NCBI RefSeq assembly: GCF_900074925.1
Contig: NW_019716276.1
Coordinates: 439,543 to 503,542 of the forward strand
Direction of reading: 5' to 3'
Length of the DNA stretch: 64,000 bases
From: Ramularia collo-cygni
Lineage: Eukaryota; Ascomycota; Dothideomycetes; Mycosphaerellales; Mycosphaerellaceae
The position numbers and the translations under genes were made by a program. How positions within the stretch are numbered: the stretch's first letter is position 1; each line of letters opens with the position of its first letter. Below the pieces are notes generated by a model. That model saw nothing but the letters and a program-made list of their open reading frames with translations, searched no databases and was not told where the DNA came from. Shown piece by piece: positions 46,480 through 57,874 of the stretch.

Positions 46480-48878
46480 TCATTCAACTCTCAGGACTCT
46501 CGGTCCTCTCCTCTTCCCCGCCTTGACCTTCTTCTTGTTGCCCTTCTCGAACCCAACCGCATCTTGATGCGATCGGCCAAGGTTGTCAAGATCCTTGACC
46601 TTGTAAATTCTAATAATCCAGTTCTCACTGGTGAATGCCTCCTCAAGAGTGGAGAGCTCGGGTCCCTCGGCTGGGACTTTGCTTCCTCGTACGCGGTCCG
46701 TGGCCTGACCGGCTGGGAAGAGGGAGTTGTAGTTGTAGTAGCTCATCTTGTACATGAGCGAGTTGCGCATGGTTGGCGTTGCTTGGTCGTCAACACGGTA
46801 TTCGCCACGTGGAGTGAAGTAGTCGCGCTCCTTGACCTCATCGGGCCAGATGCCTGTAAAGTTGTTAGCAATAAATTTCGTTGTTACATTGTCAAGATGG
46901 TGCTCACCCTCAGCGATTCGAACCATCCACAAGAACTTGTTGATGTCGTCACCGCTGTATCCTAGCAGTCCTCCAAACACAATAAGCACGTAGTCCACTT
47001 CGTGCTGTCTCATGATAGGGTAGGACACCTCCTCCCGGCTGGACATTGCCTTGCCGACGGTGGCGATATGTGTGTTGTTCCAGGTGTTGTTATCAACAAG
47101 CGTCGNTCGGTCAGCCATACCACCAATTTGGTAGCCGTAATCCCACCAGCTCATGACCTTGGCAGTCTGGTGAGTGTTTTGCCGCAGCCAGTAGTAGGCT
47201 TCACGGTAGTCGTCAATGATGTGCTGGCTGCCATCGGGTAGTTTAGACGCAAGCACGACGGACGGTGAGGAGTAGGCGTTCGAGGTCACCCATGTGCAAT
47301 GCAACACAAAGAGGAGGAGATAAGCGGTGATGGCTCCAGTAATGACAGACTTGGAAAGGTAGCTGTAGATGCCGACCAGCGGCGCCTTGGTTGAGCGCAG
47401 AGACTCGGGAAGAGCAGCTTGAATCTTGTCGGTAATGTTGGCAGAACCATTCGTGCTGCCATTGGCCTTGGGCTCAGGCTGTGGCGCTGGGGTGCTGGAT
47501 AGCATGAATGTGTCCAAGATCTGGCTGAGAGCAAGAGCTGCGGCTACACAGACCACAGGAGTGAGCGTCAACATCAGACGAACCATGACACCGGCGAAGT
47601 AGCTGGCAAGCACAGCGTAGATGACGATGAAGACCTGTTCGTCGCGGAGAGTGCGGAAGCACATGTAGACACCGGCCGGGAACAGCCAGATGAGCATGTT
47701 CAAGTCGAAGAAAAAGGCAGGCCATGCAGTAGGCTGATGCTCAGAAACGGATGCAATGATGGGAATGTGGATCTTGGCGTATCCAGTGTCCCAGAGGGAG
47801 TAGAAACGGCCACTCCATGGCGCAATGGTTCCCGAGACCGTCAGAAGTACCAGGCCACCGAATGCAACACCAAAGACGATCAAGACCATTGCACGAAGCA
47901 GGGTCTGGAACTGCTTGGATGGCAGCTGGTAGCGGACGTACTCGGCAGCGCCGACCAACTGGATGAGACCAAAGATACCCAAAGCAGCCATGTGGTCACT
48001 GCTGCGGATTGGAAGGAATCCAACGAAGGGAATCTGCATGCTGGCCAACGTTCCCAACGCATACCAGGTCGTGTAGCTGACATACAGTCTCGGGCTGAAG
48101 CGTCCCATGCAAATCAGCACAAAGGCGTGCAGAGGCAGCAGGTTGGTGATGAAGACGTATCCACCCCACGCGCTGACCATGTATCCGTAGAAAAGCGCTG
48201 TCAGGGCTCCCCACATGATGCTTCCCTCTTTCACAGCCTTGATCCACAGGTAAAAGGTGAAGACCAGCAGGAAGATGGCAATGGCCTCGTTATCGTACGA
48301 ACCAGCCACACTTCTGCTGATGTATCCTGGGGCGATTCCCATGAAGATGGCAGCTAGGAGACCCGCGGAGGGGCTGTCGCTGATTTCGGAGGTGAGGAGG
48401 TATGTTGCAAAGGCCGTGAGACCAGAGCAAGCGGGTGCGAGAAGGACGCAAATGTTGCGAATGTCGACGGGCATCGCCAACGCGCGGAGGGCGTGGTAGA
48501 TGGCACCCGAGGTGACCATCAGACCCGGGTAGAGCGTGCCACCGGTGACACGACCGAGAGGATGCCATGTTCGGTCGTCGAACCAGTCCCAGAAGTTGTA
48601 GAAGCCGTTGCTGACCAGGTATTTTGTTGCGCGGAAGTTGAACCAAGGATCGACTGAGTGAGGGATATGTGAGTAAGTGTATCTCCAGGGGATAGCGAGT
48701 GCAGGTTTCAATGCTTACATTCGTGGATGATGCTCTCGAAGCGGATGACGGAGAAGAGACGGGCGGAAATGGCAGCTGCGGCAATGGTGCAGAGGATGAT
48801 CAGACGGAGCAGGCCTCGCGTGTTGCGTCCGCTCTCTCCCTTGAAGAAGAAATCGGACCCGGCGGTGTCGTGAGCCAT
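46480..48878 (-). CDS. STT3: oligosaccharyltransferase catalytic subunit Stt3
   Basis: Exons 48878-48719, 48653-46908 and 46853-46480 encode 759 residues. The protein moves the preassembled glycan from dolichol to Asn-X-Ser/Thr in the ER lumen. Visible marks are the first-loop acidic motif in FDPWFNFRATKYL, the DWFDDRTWHPLGRVTGGTLYPG loop, about a dozen hydrophobic spans, and the catalytic lumenal WWDYGYQ. The tail is basic and ends in GKRRGPRVLRVE. The 54-nt intron at 46854-46907 is free of stops and a multiple of three, so it reads through. I spliced it because it interrupts the family sequence RIAEG-IWPDEVKERDYF and has GTGAGC and TTACAG ends. One N lies in the lumenal domain. Confidence 0.94.
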
Positions 48879-49251
48879 GGCGGGTGGTTTGTTGGAGGCG
48901 TCAATGGCTCAAGATCGTCTCGTGAAGGTCAGTGAAGTAGCTTGACGTGTCCCTTGAGCTCCCCCGGAGTATGGCGCCAAGCCCGATCTCTACAAGCTTG
49001 CTTGCATGAGATGAGAGTCATGAGATGATGAGACAGATACCTTCGACTATGCCAACATACAAACATTGACTTGATTGACACGAAATAGCAATGCTCGGGG
49101 AGGATGAGGTAGTATACAAGGACACGTGTTATGCATACTGCAATGTCGCAACGGAAAATACATGGGCGAGGCGAAAAGGAGTCGCACTCCATCTCCATCA
49201 TGCAGGCGACTCGTGAGATATGAGCGGAGTTGTAACATCTCCCACTCCATG
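48879..49251. other. spacer with CACGTG
   Basis: About 370 nt between STT3 and the metaxin-like gene. A CACGTG occurs at 49123-49128. No gene seen. Confidence 0.5.
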
Positions 49252-50208
49252 CTAGTAGTACTCTCCCGCGATCCTCTCTCGATGCCTGACAAGGTTTCCA
49301 TGCTTCTCCTTCAGCACATCCCCAAGCGGATTCTCCTCCCACCCAAGCTTCTCATCCAGCACCAACTGGGTATAGGCAAACACGCTTGCGTCGAACAGTT
49401 CAGGCTTTTGCTTCCCGAAAAACCACTCATCCCCACCCAGCAGAGTCGAGAGCGCCTCGAATGCATCCTCTGCATCGCGAATCAAATCCTTGGCCGAGAC
49501 CACGGTCGTACCGGAGGATTTAACCAGCTCGGTTTCGGCTGCTGATCGTAGCTGCGATGAGATGGCATATTGAACCAGGAAGTTGGATGAACAAGGTGCG
49601 ACGTAGAGGCGGTGCATCAAGGCGGTGTTTGCGCGGCAAAGATAGAGTTGGTACAGCTGGTGTGGAGGCCATTAGCAAGGAGAATCTTTTGAGAGCGGAG
49701 ATTGTAATCATACCCATGCTTTGCGAACACGATTATCTAATAGTGAAGCATAGGCTTCGTATCGAATGTCTTCGTCTGCATCTGCTGCTTTCTGTCCAGG
49801 TCGTTGCGCTGCCAGCCACTTCTTGAGTCTGTTACTCGGGACTGGGTCCAGCAAATCTGTGCCTTTCACGGCAGGTTGTAGAAACGGTAGAGCTCCTGAA
49901 GGAGAGGCATGGTTGTTCGATTTCACAAGCCGAAATGACAGACCAGAGAATTGGAGAAAGGTCTGCCACTTCAAACAGCTGGGATTGTAGCTTGGCCTTC
50001 CATTCTTTGCATCCTCTTCAGTCGTGAAGATATGAAGGGTGTGCTCATCTCTTCGACGTGGAGAATCCAATGGCAGCTCGTTCGCATCGTATGTGAGCAA
50101 TGGGTAGCGTGCAAAGAGTTGTCTCAACGGTGCGGGAACATCGAAGATGCTATATTTGGGTGGTGGCTTCGTGGGCGTGTCCTTTTTCAGGCCATCATGA
50201 TCCTGCAT
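49252..50208 (-). CDS. SAM35: metaxin/Sam35-like mitochondrial outer-membrane sorting protein
   Basis: Exon 1 is 50208-49714 and exon 2 is 49656-49252, 299 residues, with a GTATGA donor. After a Pro-rich start the sequence SIFDVPAPLRQLFARYPLLTY and the thioredoxin-like segment LKWQTFLQFSGLSFRLVKSNNHASPSG match the GST_N-metaxin module. The second half is a GST-C-like helical bundle (EDAFEALSTLLGGDEWFFG, ELFDASVFAYTQLVL). Such proteins are subunits of the SAM complex that inserts beta-barrels in the outer membrane. Sam37 is the alternative, but length and motifs fit Sam35 better. The frame extends upstream of 50208 without another ATG. It is divergent from RFC1, only 214 nt apart. Confidence 0.8.
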
Positions 50209-50422
50209 TGTGTTGTGATAGGTTGTCACGTTCGAATGTTGCCTTGAGCTGCTCAGATGGAATTTGTGCGGCAGCCTAGAGCCGTCGACTTTCCGAACGC
50301 GTGCCTTGACGCGCCTGGCGCGAATGATCTCAATCACGACCACAGCTTGCCACCAACTTCACATCCTCCATCTTCCACCACCAAAACCATTCAAATCCGA
50401 CTGATGCGCTGGAGCTGCCATC

Positions 50423-53400
50423 ATGCCGACTGATATCCGCTCCTTTTTCGGTGGCAAACCTGCAGGCACCGTGGCCGAGAAACCCAAGCCCAAGGCCGAG
50501 GACAAGACGAAGAAGCGTGGGCGTGGCCGCAAAATTGTGGAAGACGACGATGATGATAATGAAGACGAGGAGCCTGCGACCAAGAAAGCTGCTGCGTCGA
50601 AGAAAACAACCGCGAAGAAGCCCGAGCCAGAACCTGAGCTGGAGGAAACAACGGCAGATGACTTCTTTGCCAAAGGCAAGCCCAAGCGGACCGCTGATGT
50701 AAGACCCAAGCCCATCAAGAAAGCGCCCGCAGAAGAGACGCCCAAGAAGAAGCCTGCTGCGAAGAGCAAGAGCGCCAAAAGCACACCCAATGGCCGTGCG
50801 TCGACTCGAACGAAGAAGGAAACACATTATGTCGATCTAGATGCAGATGACTTCCCCGATGACGATCTGGAGGGTGACGCGGATGATGTTGCAAAAGTGT
50901 CTGCTGCTACGGGACGGCGTCTTGGAGATGACTATCGAGAGGCCACGGATGACGAGGATGACCTGCCACTTGTGCCCAAGAAGAGGCAGAGCGGCAAGCA
51001 GAAGAAGATCAAGGATGATGACGAGGACGACTTCACCCCTGACGGCGATGTTGATATGAAGGATACCAATCCAGAGGATGATGTGGTCGTCCCTGACGAA
51101 GACGAGAGGATTGTCGAGAACAAGCCTGCGAAGAAGACACCCGCCAAAGCGTCAGCCAAGCGCAAATCAACTGCTCTGGATGAGGACGATGACGATTTGG
51201 AAATAGAGCAAGCAAAGCCAGCCAAGAAGCGTGCGGCTCCCACCAAGAAAGCGACACCTGCCAAAAAGAACGCCCCCAAAGACAGCGCAGAGCTCAAGGC
51301 CATTTTCGACAGCATTCCTACCATCGAACCTCCGCCGCCTCCACCCAAAGCAGACGATGATGGTGAGAAGAAGAAAACGTTCCAATTTGGAGCGCATGCC
51401 AATTCTGCGGTTCCAGCTGGAGCACTCTCTTCTGCCGACATCCCAACTGGAAATGATAACTGTCTGGCTGGGCTTAAATTTGTCTTCACTGGTCAGCTTC
51501 AGCAGCTTGGTCGAGAGCAGGGCCAGGCTCTGGTCAAGCAGTATGGTGGTCACGTCATGACAGCACCCTCGAAGAACACCAGTTTTGTGGTACTCGGCGA
51601 GGATGCTGGACCAAAGAAGCTGGAGACTATCGAGAAACTCGGCCTCAAGGTCATCAACGAGGAGGGATTGTTCGCGCTGATCAGCAAGCTTCCTGCCAAC
51701 GGTGGTGACGGTGCAGCTGCTGAGAAGCAGGCCGAGAAGCAGGCTAAGGAAGAGGAGAAGATTCGTGCGGCTGCAGCGGAGATCGATGCACAGGAAAAGG
51801 CAAAAGCGGCCGCTGCTGCTAAATCGAAATCTACCACGACAGCGAAAACATCGTCAGCTCCTCAACAAGCCAAGGCAAAGGCGGCTGCAGATGCGCCAGA
51901 CTCTCGATTGTGGACTGTTCGCTATGCACCGCAATCTTTGAGCCAGATTTGCGGAAATCAGGCTCAAGTCATAAAGCTGCAAACGTGGTTGCGCATGTTC
52001 CCCAAGAATCAGCGAACTGGCTTCAAGATGCCTGGCAAGGATGGCAGCGGTACGCATCGAGCAATCATGATACACGGTCCGCCCGGTATTGGCAAGACCA
52101 CTGCTGCTCATCTGGTTGCCAAAATGGAAGGCTATGATATTGTTGAGTCCAACGCATCCGACACCCGCTCGAAGAAGCTTGTTGAGAATGGACTGAAAGG
52201 TGTCATGTCCACAACATCGCTCATGGGCTACTTTGCGAGTGGAAGTGACGACATTGAGGTTGGTAAGAAGAAGCTAGTGCTGATCATGGATGAGGTTGAT
52301 GGCATGAGTGCTGGAGATCGTGGCGGTGTCGGTGCGTTGGCTGCCGTCTGCAAAAAGACGCAAGTTCCCATGATCCTCATTTGCAACGATCGAAAATTGC
52401 CAAAGATGAAGCCATTCGACTTTGTCACCTTCGACCTTCCATTCCGTCGTCCCACGACCGACATGATTCGCAGTCGGATATCCACAATCGCCTTCCGCGA
52501 AGGACTCAAGATGCCACCCAACGTTATCAACGCATTGATTGAGGGTTCCGGCGCGGACATTCGACAGGTTGTCAACATGATCAGTACGGCGAAGCTGGAT
52601 TCGCAAAACCTCTCCTTCGAGGACAGCAAGGACATGAGCAAAGCATGGCAGAAGCACATCGTTCTCAAACCCTGGGACATGGTTGGAAAGATCCTTGGCG
52701 GTGGGTTGTTCAACCCATCCGCGAATTCTAGCTTGAACGACAAGACTGAGTTGTACTTCAACGACCACGAATTTGCGCCGCTGATGCTCCAGGAAAATTA
52801 CCTGGGCACAAATCCTCAGCGAAGCAACCAACACAACGGCAACCCCAAAAGGAAGCGCCTCTCTGAACTGGACCTGGTCAGCAAAGCCGCGGACTCCATT
52901 AGCGATGGAGATTTGGTCGACAGGATGATCCACGGGTCTCAGCAGCAGTGGTCGCTGATGCCCGCGCATGCCATCTTCTCCTTTGTCCGCCCCGCTTCTT
53001 TCGTATATGGAAGCATGGCGGGCCACAAGACCCAATTCACCTCCTGGCTGGGCAAGAACTCAAACCAAGGCAAGTTGATGCGATTCATCAAGGAGATTCA
53101 GGGACACATGCGGTTACGTGTTTCGGCAGATCGACATGAGATTCGACAGACGTATCTCCCGATGCTGTTCGAAAAGCTGATTGTGAAGTTGCGTGACGAG
53201 GGCAAAGAGGCTGTTCCTGAGATCATTGAACTGATGGATTCCTACTACTTGACCAAGGACGATTGGGATGCGATATTGGAACTCGGCGTCGGCCAAGCAG
53301 ATATGGAGAACATCAAGATTGAGACGCAGGCCAAGTCTACTTTTACACGATTGTAAGTTGCGCCCACGCGGCCCTCCAACAACAAGGATTCACTAATAAA

Positions 53401-53770
53401 CCCCAACAGATACAATCTCCAATCCCACCCGTTGCCGTTTATGAAAGCCAGCGAGGTCGTAGCGCCAAAGAAAGCCCCTCCGAAAGAAAAACCTGATTTG
53501 GAAGAAGCTTTCGATGAGAGTGAAGACGAGGCTCCTCTTGATGATGTCAAGGAAGAGGACAATGTTGAAGCGGATTTGAGTAAGGACAAGTACGTTGCTA
53601 AGCCGAAGAAGAAGAGAGCCAGCACTGCTGGTGGTAGCAAGGCTTCCAGTAAAGCGAGTGGGAGTAAAGCTGCGGGGAGCAAGAGGAACAAGGCTGCGGT
53701 TGACGATGACGAGGAGGATGAGGAGGAAGATGTTAAGCCGAAGAAGGGGAAGGGTAGGGCGAAGAAGTGA
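50423..53770 (+). CDS. RFC1: replication factor C large subunit Rfc1
   Basis: Exons 50423-53352 and 53410-53770 encode 1096 residues. The N-terminus MPTDIRSFFGGK resembles the PCNA-binding PIP-like start of yeast Rfc1. A long acidic/basic disordered region follows, then a BRCT domain at about 345-430 (GLKFVFTGQLQQLGREQ). The AAA+ core has Walker A GPPGIGKTT at about 552 and Walker B LIMDEVDGMS at about 622, followed by the RFC1 C-terminal domain. The clamp loader opens PCNA on primed DNA. The tail after the intron is Lys/Asp/Glu-rich, as in relatives. The start is in the context CATCATGCC. Confidence 0.94.
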
Positions 53771-54280
53771 GGGTGGCGATGTGGGAAGGTTGTTGAAGGA
53801 ATGTGGGACAGCAGGATGCATGTTTGAAGGCATGTGAGATAAGCGAGTGCATGTTTGACGAGCTGAAGATGTTGATGAGCGAGCAGATGTTGATCGGGTA
53901 GTGCAAAGTACTAGAAGAAGTCGTACAGTAGGTATGAGGTAGCCGTACGGCCCATGGCTTCACTCAAGCATCTTAGACAANCTCGTCAAAAGCTAGCTCA
54001 TGTCTTCGGTATCCCAGTAGGCGAGATCCTGTCCTTTCAAGATCTTGTGCACGCGGCAGTGACTATTATTACACGAGCAGATGGGCATCGACCTGCTGTG
54101 GGAGGGCACGAGAAGCCCGACTCCCTCAATCTGTGCAATGGCCTTTCAAGAAATCGTAGCAAACATGAGTGCGCTGCAATAGATTTGTCCCAAGTGTCAT
54201 ACCTTAGTCGAGGAGAAACCCCCCCTTTTCTACCTATCTCTCGAGCTATCTCAACCACCCAATCCTCCCAGATCACCCGC
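53771..54280. other. convergent 3' spacer
   Basis: About 510 nt between the convergent RFC1 and serine dehydratase genes. Repetitive GATG/CATG-like words occur after 53790. No gene seen. One N lies at about 53981. Confidence 0.5.
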
Positions 54281-56398
54281 TCAGCACGAGGGCACGCTAA
54301 CAGGAATATTCAGCGCCACACTAGTCGCCAAACCACTCAAACTCGTCTCTTTAAACTCATTCCGCATTCCCTTGGCCGTCAACCGCATAGCATGAATGGC
54401 ATCATCGAGTCGAACTTTTTGCGTGCCTGGATCGGAACTCAGAGNGAGATTCGCACTGCTTATAGCTTTAATCGCCCCCAGGGCATTCCNCTCGATACAA
54501 GGGGCTTGCACCAGACCACCGATGGGATCGCATGTGAGGCCGAGATTATGTTNGATGCCGATTTCGGCTGCTTGTTCGATGGTTTCGGGACTGGCGCCCA
54601 TGCAAGCTGCGAAGGCGCCCGCGGCCATGGAGCAAGCGACGCCTACTTCTGCCATGCAGCCTCCTTCCGCCGCGGAAATGGTTGCGCCGCGTTTGTAGAG
54701 CATTCCAATTGCGGCTGCTGTTAGGAGGAATTGAGGGATGTCGCGGTCGGGGTCGTCGGAGATGAATTCGATTATGTACTTTAGGACTGCGGGAATTATG
54801 CCTGCTGCACCGTTTGTGGGGGCTGTTACGATTCTGCCGCCGGCCGCGTTGGTTTCGTTTACGGCGATGGCGTAGACGGTCAGATAGTCCATGGTTTGGA
54901 ATGTGGTCCGGCGGGTTGGTGAGGGCAGGATGGGATGCTCTAGAGAGCCGTGTGTCCGGACTGGAGATCGTCTACGAAGGCCTATGCCGTGGATTTGATT
55001 TCCTGCTTGGGTCAATGCTTTGCTGGTGGTGGTGGTGGTGGTTGAGCTTGCTGCATTGTCCGTGGATGTGGTGGGCTTCTGGGAACCCATCACCACATGC
55101 TCCTTGGAGACGGATGGGTACATGCCACGAGTCAGTCGCTGATAGAGAGCTGGTGCCCGGCGCTTCAACTTCAAGGAGCCCGGTAGGACTGCATCTGGCT
55201 GAGCTTGAACGCTCTCCAGGATGCTGGCATCCATGACCTGCCATATCCGCGAAAGTTTAGAGTAAATTTGTTCGTCAGTATATCCATGGCTTTTCTCATT
55301 CTCGTAGACCAGCTGAGCAATCGTCAAGTTATGCTTTCGACACATGGCAAGTAAGCTGGCGGCATCCCGGAAGGCGTATTGATATGTTGGCTGCGGGGAC
55401 TTGGTCTCTTCTGAAGCAGCCTCGACACTGTTCGCTGACTGCTGAGTGGTTGCAAGCCCTCCAACCACATCGTCTTGATTTCCAGGCTCGAGTAACGCAG
55501 CGTGACCTTCGTCGACGTTGGGGAGATGCTTAATCTCAGGTCCCGTCCTTCGATCGCCCTTGACTTGGGATCGACGGATTTTCTTGTAGTACATGTTTTC
55601 AGCCAGATCCACTGGATGCCTTGTACCTGCGACTTCGGTCTCTGGAGCTGCGGCGTTGACAGAAAGAGCGCCGTTGACTACGAAGCCACCCCCAACGCTG
55701 AACATGTCGTTCGTGGCCAGCACATCTCCATACTTGTCAAAGACGGTGAATCGCATCCCGTTGCTGTGCAATGGCAGCTTTCGCCCCCATTCCCAGACAA
55801 AGTCACGAGAATAGTCGANATCGATCTCCTTCCCCTTGGTAGGATCCTCTGTCAAGTGCTGGCCCAGAAATAGCTTCTTAGACGACTTGATCTCACTGAA
55901 CCTTGCCGGGACATGAGCAGTGTCAACAGTCTCGACGTTGGCGCCTTCGAGGCCTAGTAGGATGGCCGATGGAGTCATATGGCCTTCTCCGGTCAACGCG
56001 AGGCTTCCATAGATACCAACCCTGATACGGTGAACCTTTTGCAACACATCGGCTTCGACTAGATCGGCTACAAAAATCTTGCCTGCTCGCATGGGTCCGA
56101 CGGTATGTGAGGAGGAAGGACCGATGCCGACCGAGAACAGATCGAATGTTGAGATGACGGCATGTTCGTTGTTGGCTTCGCTGTACGTTCCTTCATCCTC
56201 GCCGTCGAATTGCTGAGAGGGACTTGTACTCAATGAACGGAATTGTGGTCTTGTTGGTCCATTTGGAAGCCCATTTCTGCAAACCGCGGGGCGTACTGTG
56301 TTGGAGGAGAGCCTCGTCCATGAATGGGCCAAAGGAGTATTACTCCGTACCGCCGCCGAGGGCAGTAGAGCCAAACGTTGCAAGCCAATTCGACTCAT
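54281..56398 (-). CDS. iron-sulfur L-serine dehydratase (SdaA type)
   Basis: An intronless gene of 705 residues, single-chain with the beta domain first. The N-terminus is rich in Arg/Ser/Thr and lacks acidic residues for about 60 residues (RLSSNTVRP, FRSLSTSP), suggesting mitochondrial import. The beta domain has FDLFSVGIGPSSSHTVGPMRAG. The alpha domain has AAEGGCMAEVGVACSMAAGAF, LTCDPIGGLVQAPCIE and GMRNEFKETS. The cysteines in TCDPIG and APCIE plus a third should hold the 4Fe-4S cluster that deaminates serine to pyruvate. This differs from the PLP-type Cha1 enzyme of yeast. A poorly conserved insert with a Thr/Ser tract separates the two domains. The last residue is cysteine. Four N bases lie in the gene. 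Confidence 0.9.
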   Translation of the reverse strand: MSRIGLQRLALLPSAAVRSNTPLAHSWTRLSSNTVRPAVCRNGLPNGPTRPQFRSLSTSPSQQFDGEDEGTYSEANNEHAVISTFDLFSVGIGPSSSHTVGPMRAGKIFVADLVEADVLQKVHRIRVGIYGSLALTGEGHMTPSAILLGLEGANVETVDTAHVPARFSEIKSSKKLFLGQHLTEDPTKGKEIDXDYSRDFVWEWGRKLPLHSNGMRFTVFDKYGDVLATNDMFSVGGGFVVNGALSVNAAAPETEVAGTRHPVDLAENMYYKKIRRSQVKGDRRTGPEIKHLPNVDEGHAALLEPGNQDDVVGGLATTQQSANSVEAASEETKSPQPTYQYAFRDAASLLAMCRKHNLTIAQLVYENEKSHGYTDEQIYSKLSRIWQVMDASILESVQAQPDAVLPGSLKLKRRAPALYQRLTRGMYPSVSKEHVVMGSQKPTTSTDNAASSTTTTTTSKALTQAGNQIHGIGLRRRSPVRTHGSLEHPILPSPTRRTTFQTMDYLTVYAIAVNETNAAGGRIVTAPTNGAAGIIPAVLKYIIEFISDDPDRDIPQFLLTAAAIGMLYKRGATISAAEGGCMAEVGVACSMAAGAFAACMGASPETIEQAAEIGIXHNLGLTCDPIGGLVQAPCIEXNALGAIKAISSANLXLSSDPGTQKVRLDDAIHAMRLTAKGMRNEFKETSLSGLATSVALNIPVSVPSC

Positions 56399-57874
56399 AT
56401 TTGATGTGTTGCCAATGCCAATGGCGAATCACTGGCACTCATGGCAGAATCCTCGGGTTGGATGTGACGAAAGTCATCATCGGGGAGTTGCAGATTTTTA
56501 CCTTCTCATCGCAAAGGATTGATTGCGGATTGCGGCAGGAGAGCACAGAGCAAAAGGTCAGGAATATATCGCGCTAGACTCAATGTGGGCGAGCTGTCCC
56601 CGGAAATGCCAAGGTGTGGATGCTCGACCCGCTTGCCGGATAAGTTGGTGAGATAAGCTTCTTGCAAATCATCCATTCACAGTTGAAGCTATGTCATGCT
56701 CTTTGCTAGAAAATACACGGTACTAGGAGTAACTGTACTGTAGGTACATCCAGGACTGCTGGTGTTGTAAGGTCTACGATACCAGGCATCTTCTCCGAAC
56801 GATCAGCCGCAGTATCTCTCCTGGAACTCACCCCAGCAGCACTTGACTTGCAATGCTCCGGTGGAGAACCATGACACGGCTTACGTACGACGCCCGCTTA
56901 CAATCGGAAGACGCTCCGACTGCCCTTGAACTTCCTCGAGACTCGCTTCTTCACGGAGCATGACTCTGCCTCTCTTCCTCGGTTGCCCGAATCTGCAGAT
57001 ATGAGTCCTGTCCACCTGTAGCATTCGTAAGCCCCTTTCGAGGATCTAGGATTATTCGTTGGAGACTGACTGGGCCGCGCTCACTTGAGAAGACAATCAT
57101 CGTTCGACTCACACAGGACATTGCTCTTAGATAAGTTACAGGATCTGATTCTCGCAAGGCGATCTCCATCTGGACAATATCTTGATTTCTGGTAATCCAG
57201 GCCCGCGATCAGCAGCAGCTATAGTAGACTGAGGCATGAGTGGGTGGTATTCAACGCTGGGAATACTGCAAGATACTGCTTGGGACCGGCCATCTTCCTC
57301 TATGAGGAATCATAGCTCCCAGTACGTTTCGAGGCGTACGACTTGAGATATGACGCTCTTGTGAACTACTGGCAATGCCTTGTTCCATGATCATTTCAAT
57401 GATTCTTTGGAGGCAATCGATATGACAAGCAATAGGAAGGACGTTGCATGCTAACCCAAGATGACTGTGAGGAGCCAGATCAACCCGAGCTAATAATGTA
57501 TCAGTGACCGGCTGAACACTCTGATGGCCACCAAAATTGACGTGAGGATGGTTTCTGGAGAAGTACAAGCTGAGAGTATGTTTCTGACACGTTGAGAAGA
57601 TATCAGGTGCATGCAGATCTAGAAAGCCACCATAGACTGTCAATCTTCAGTCTACGCAGCGGTGAGCTCAAAGTACATGGTATACAAATCACGAACAATG
57701 TAATTACTCTCGTCGCCTTCTCATCAAGATACTCGCCCTATCTCAAACCGATCCCTTGACCTATCGCCCCCGCACCCCGTACATCAAGCTTCAAGGAAGA
57801 GCTCCCAGAACACTCTGATGATTGATTGCCCCCCCCCAGCCAACTCAAATCGTTCCCAAATCCTTTGATCCGCA
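56399..57874. other. 1.5-kb spacer, no gene recognised
   Basis: The divergent promoter region of the serine dehydratase and the second SDR. Short frames on both strands lack family resemblance. A run of C (CCCCCCCC) lies just before the SDR leader at about 57830-57837. Confidence 0.45.

Noticed and set aside
46805..46810. CACGTG motif near 46.8 kb
   Set aside because: It lies inside STT3 coding sequence, so it is not treated as a regulatory site.
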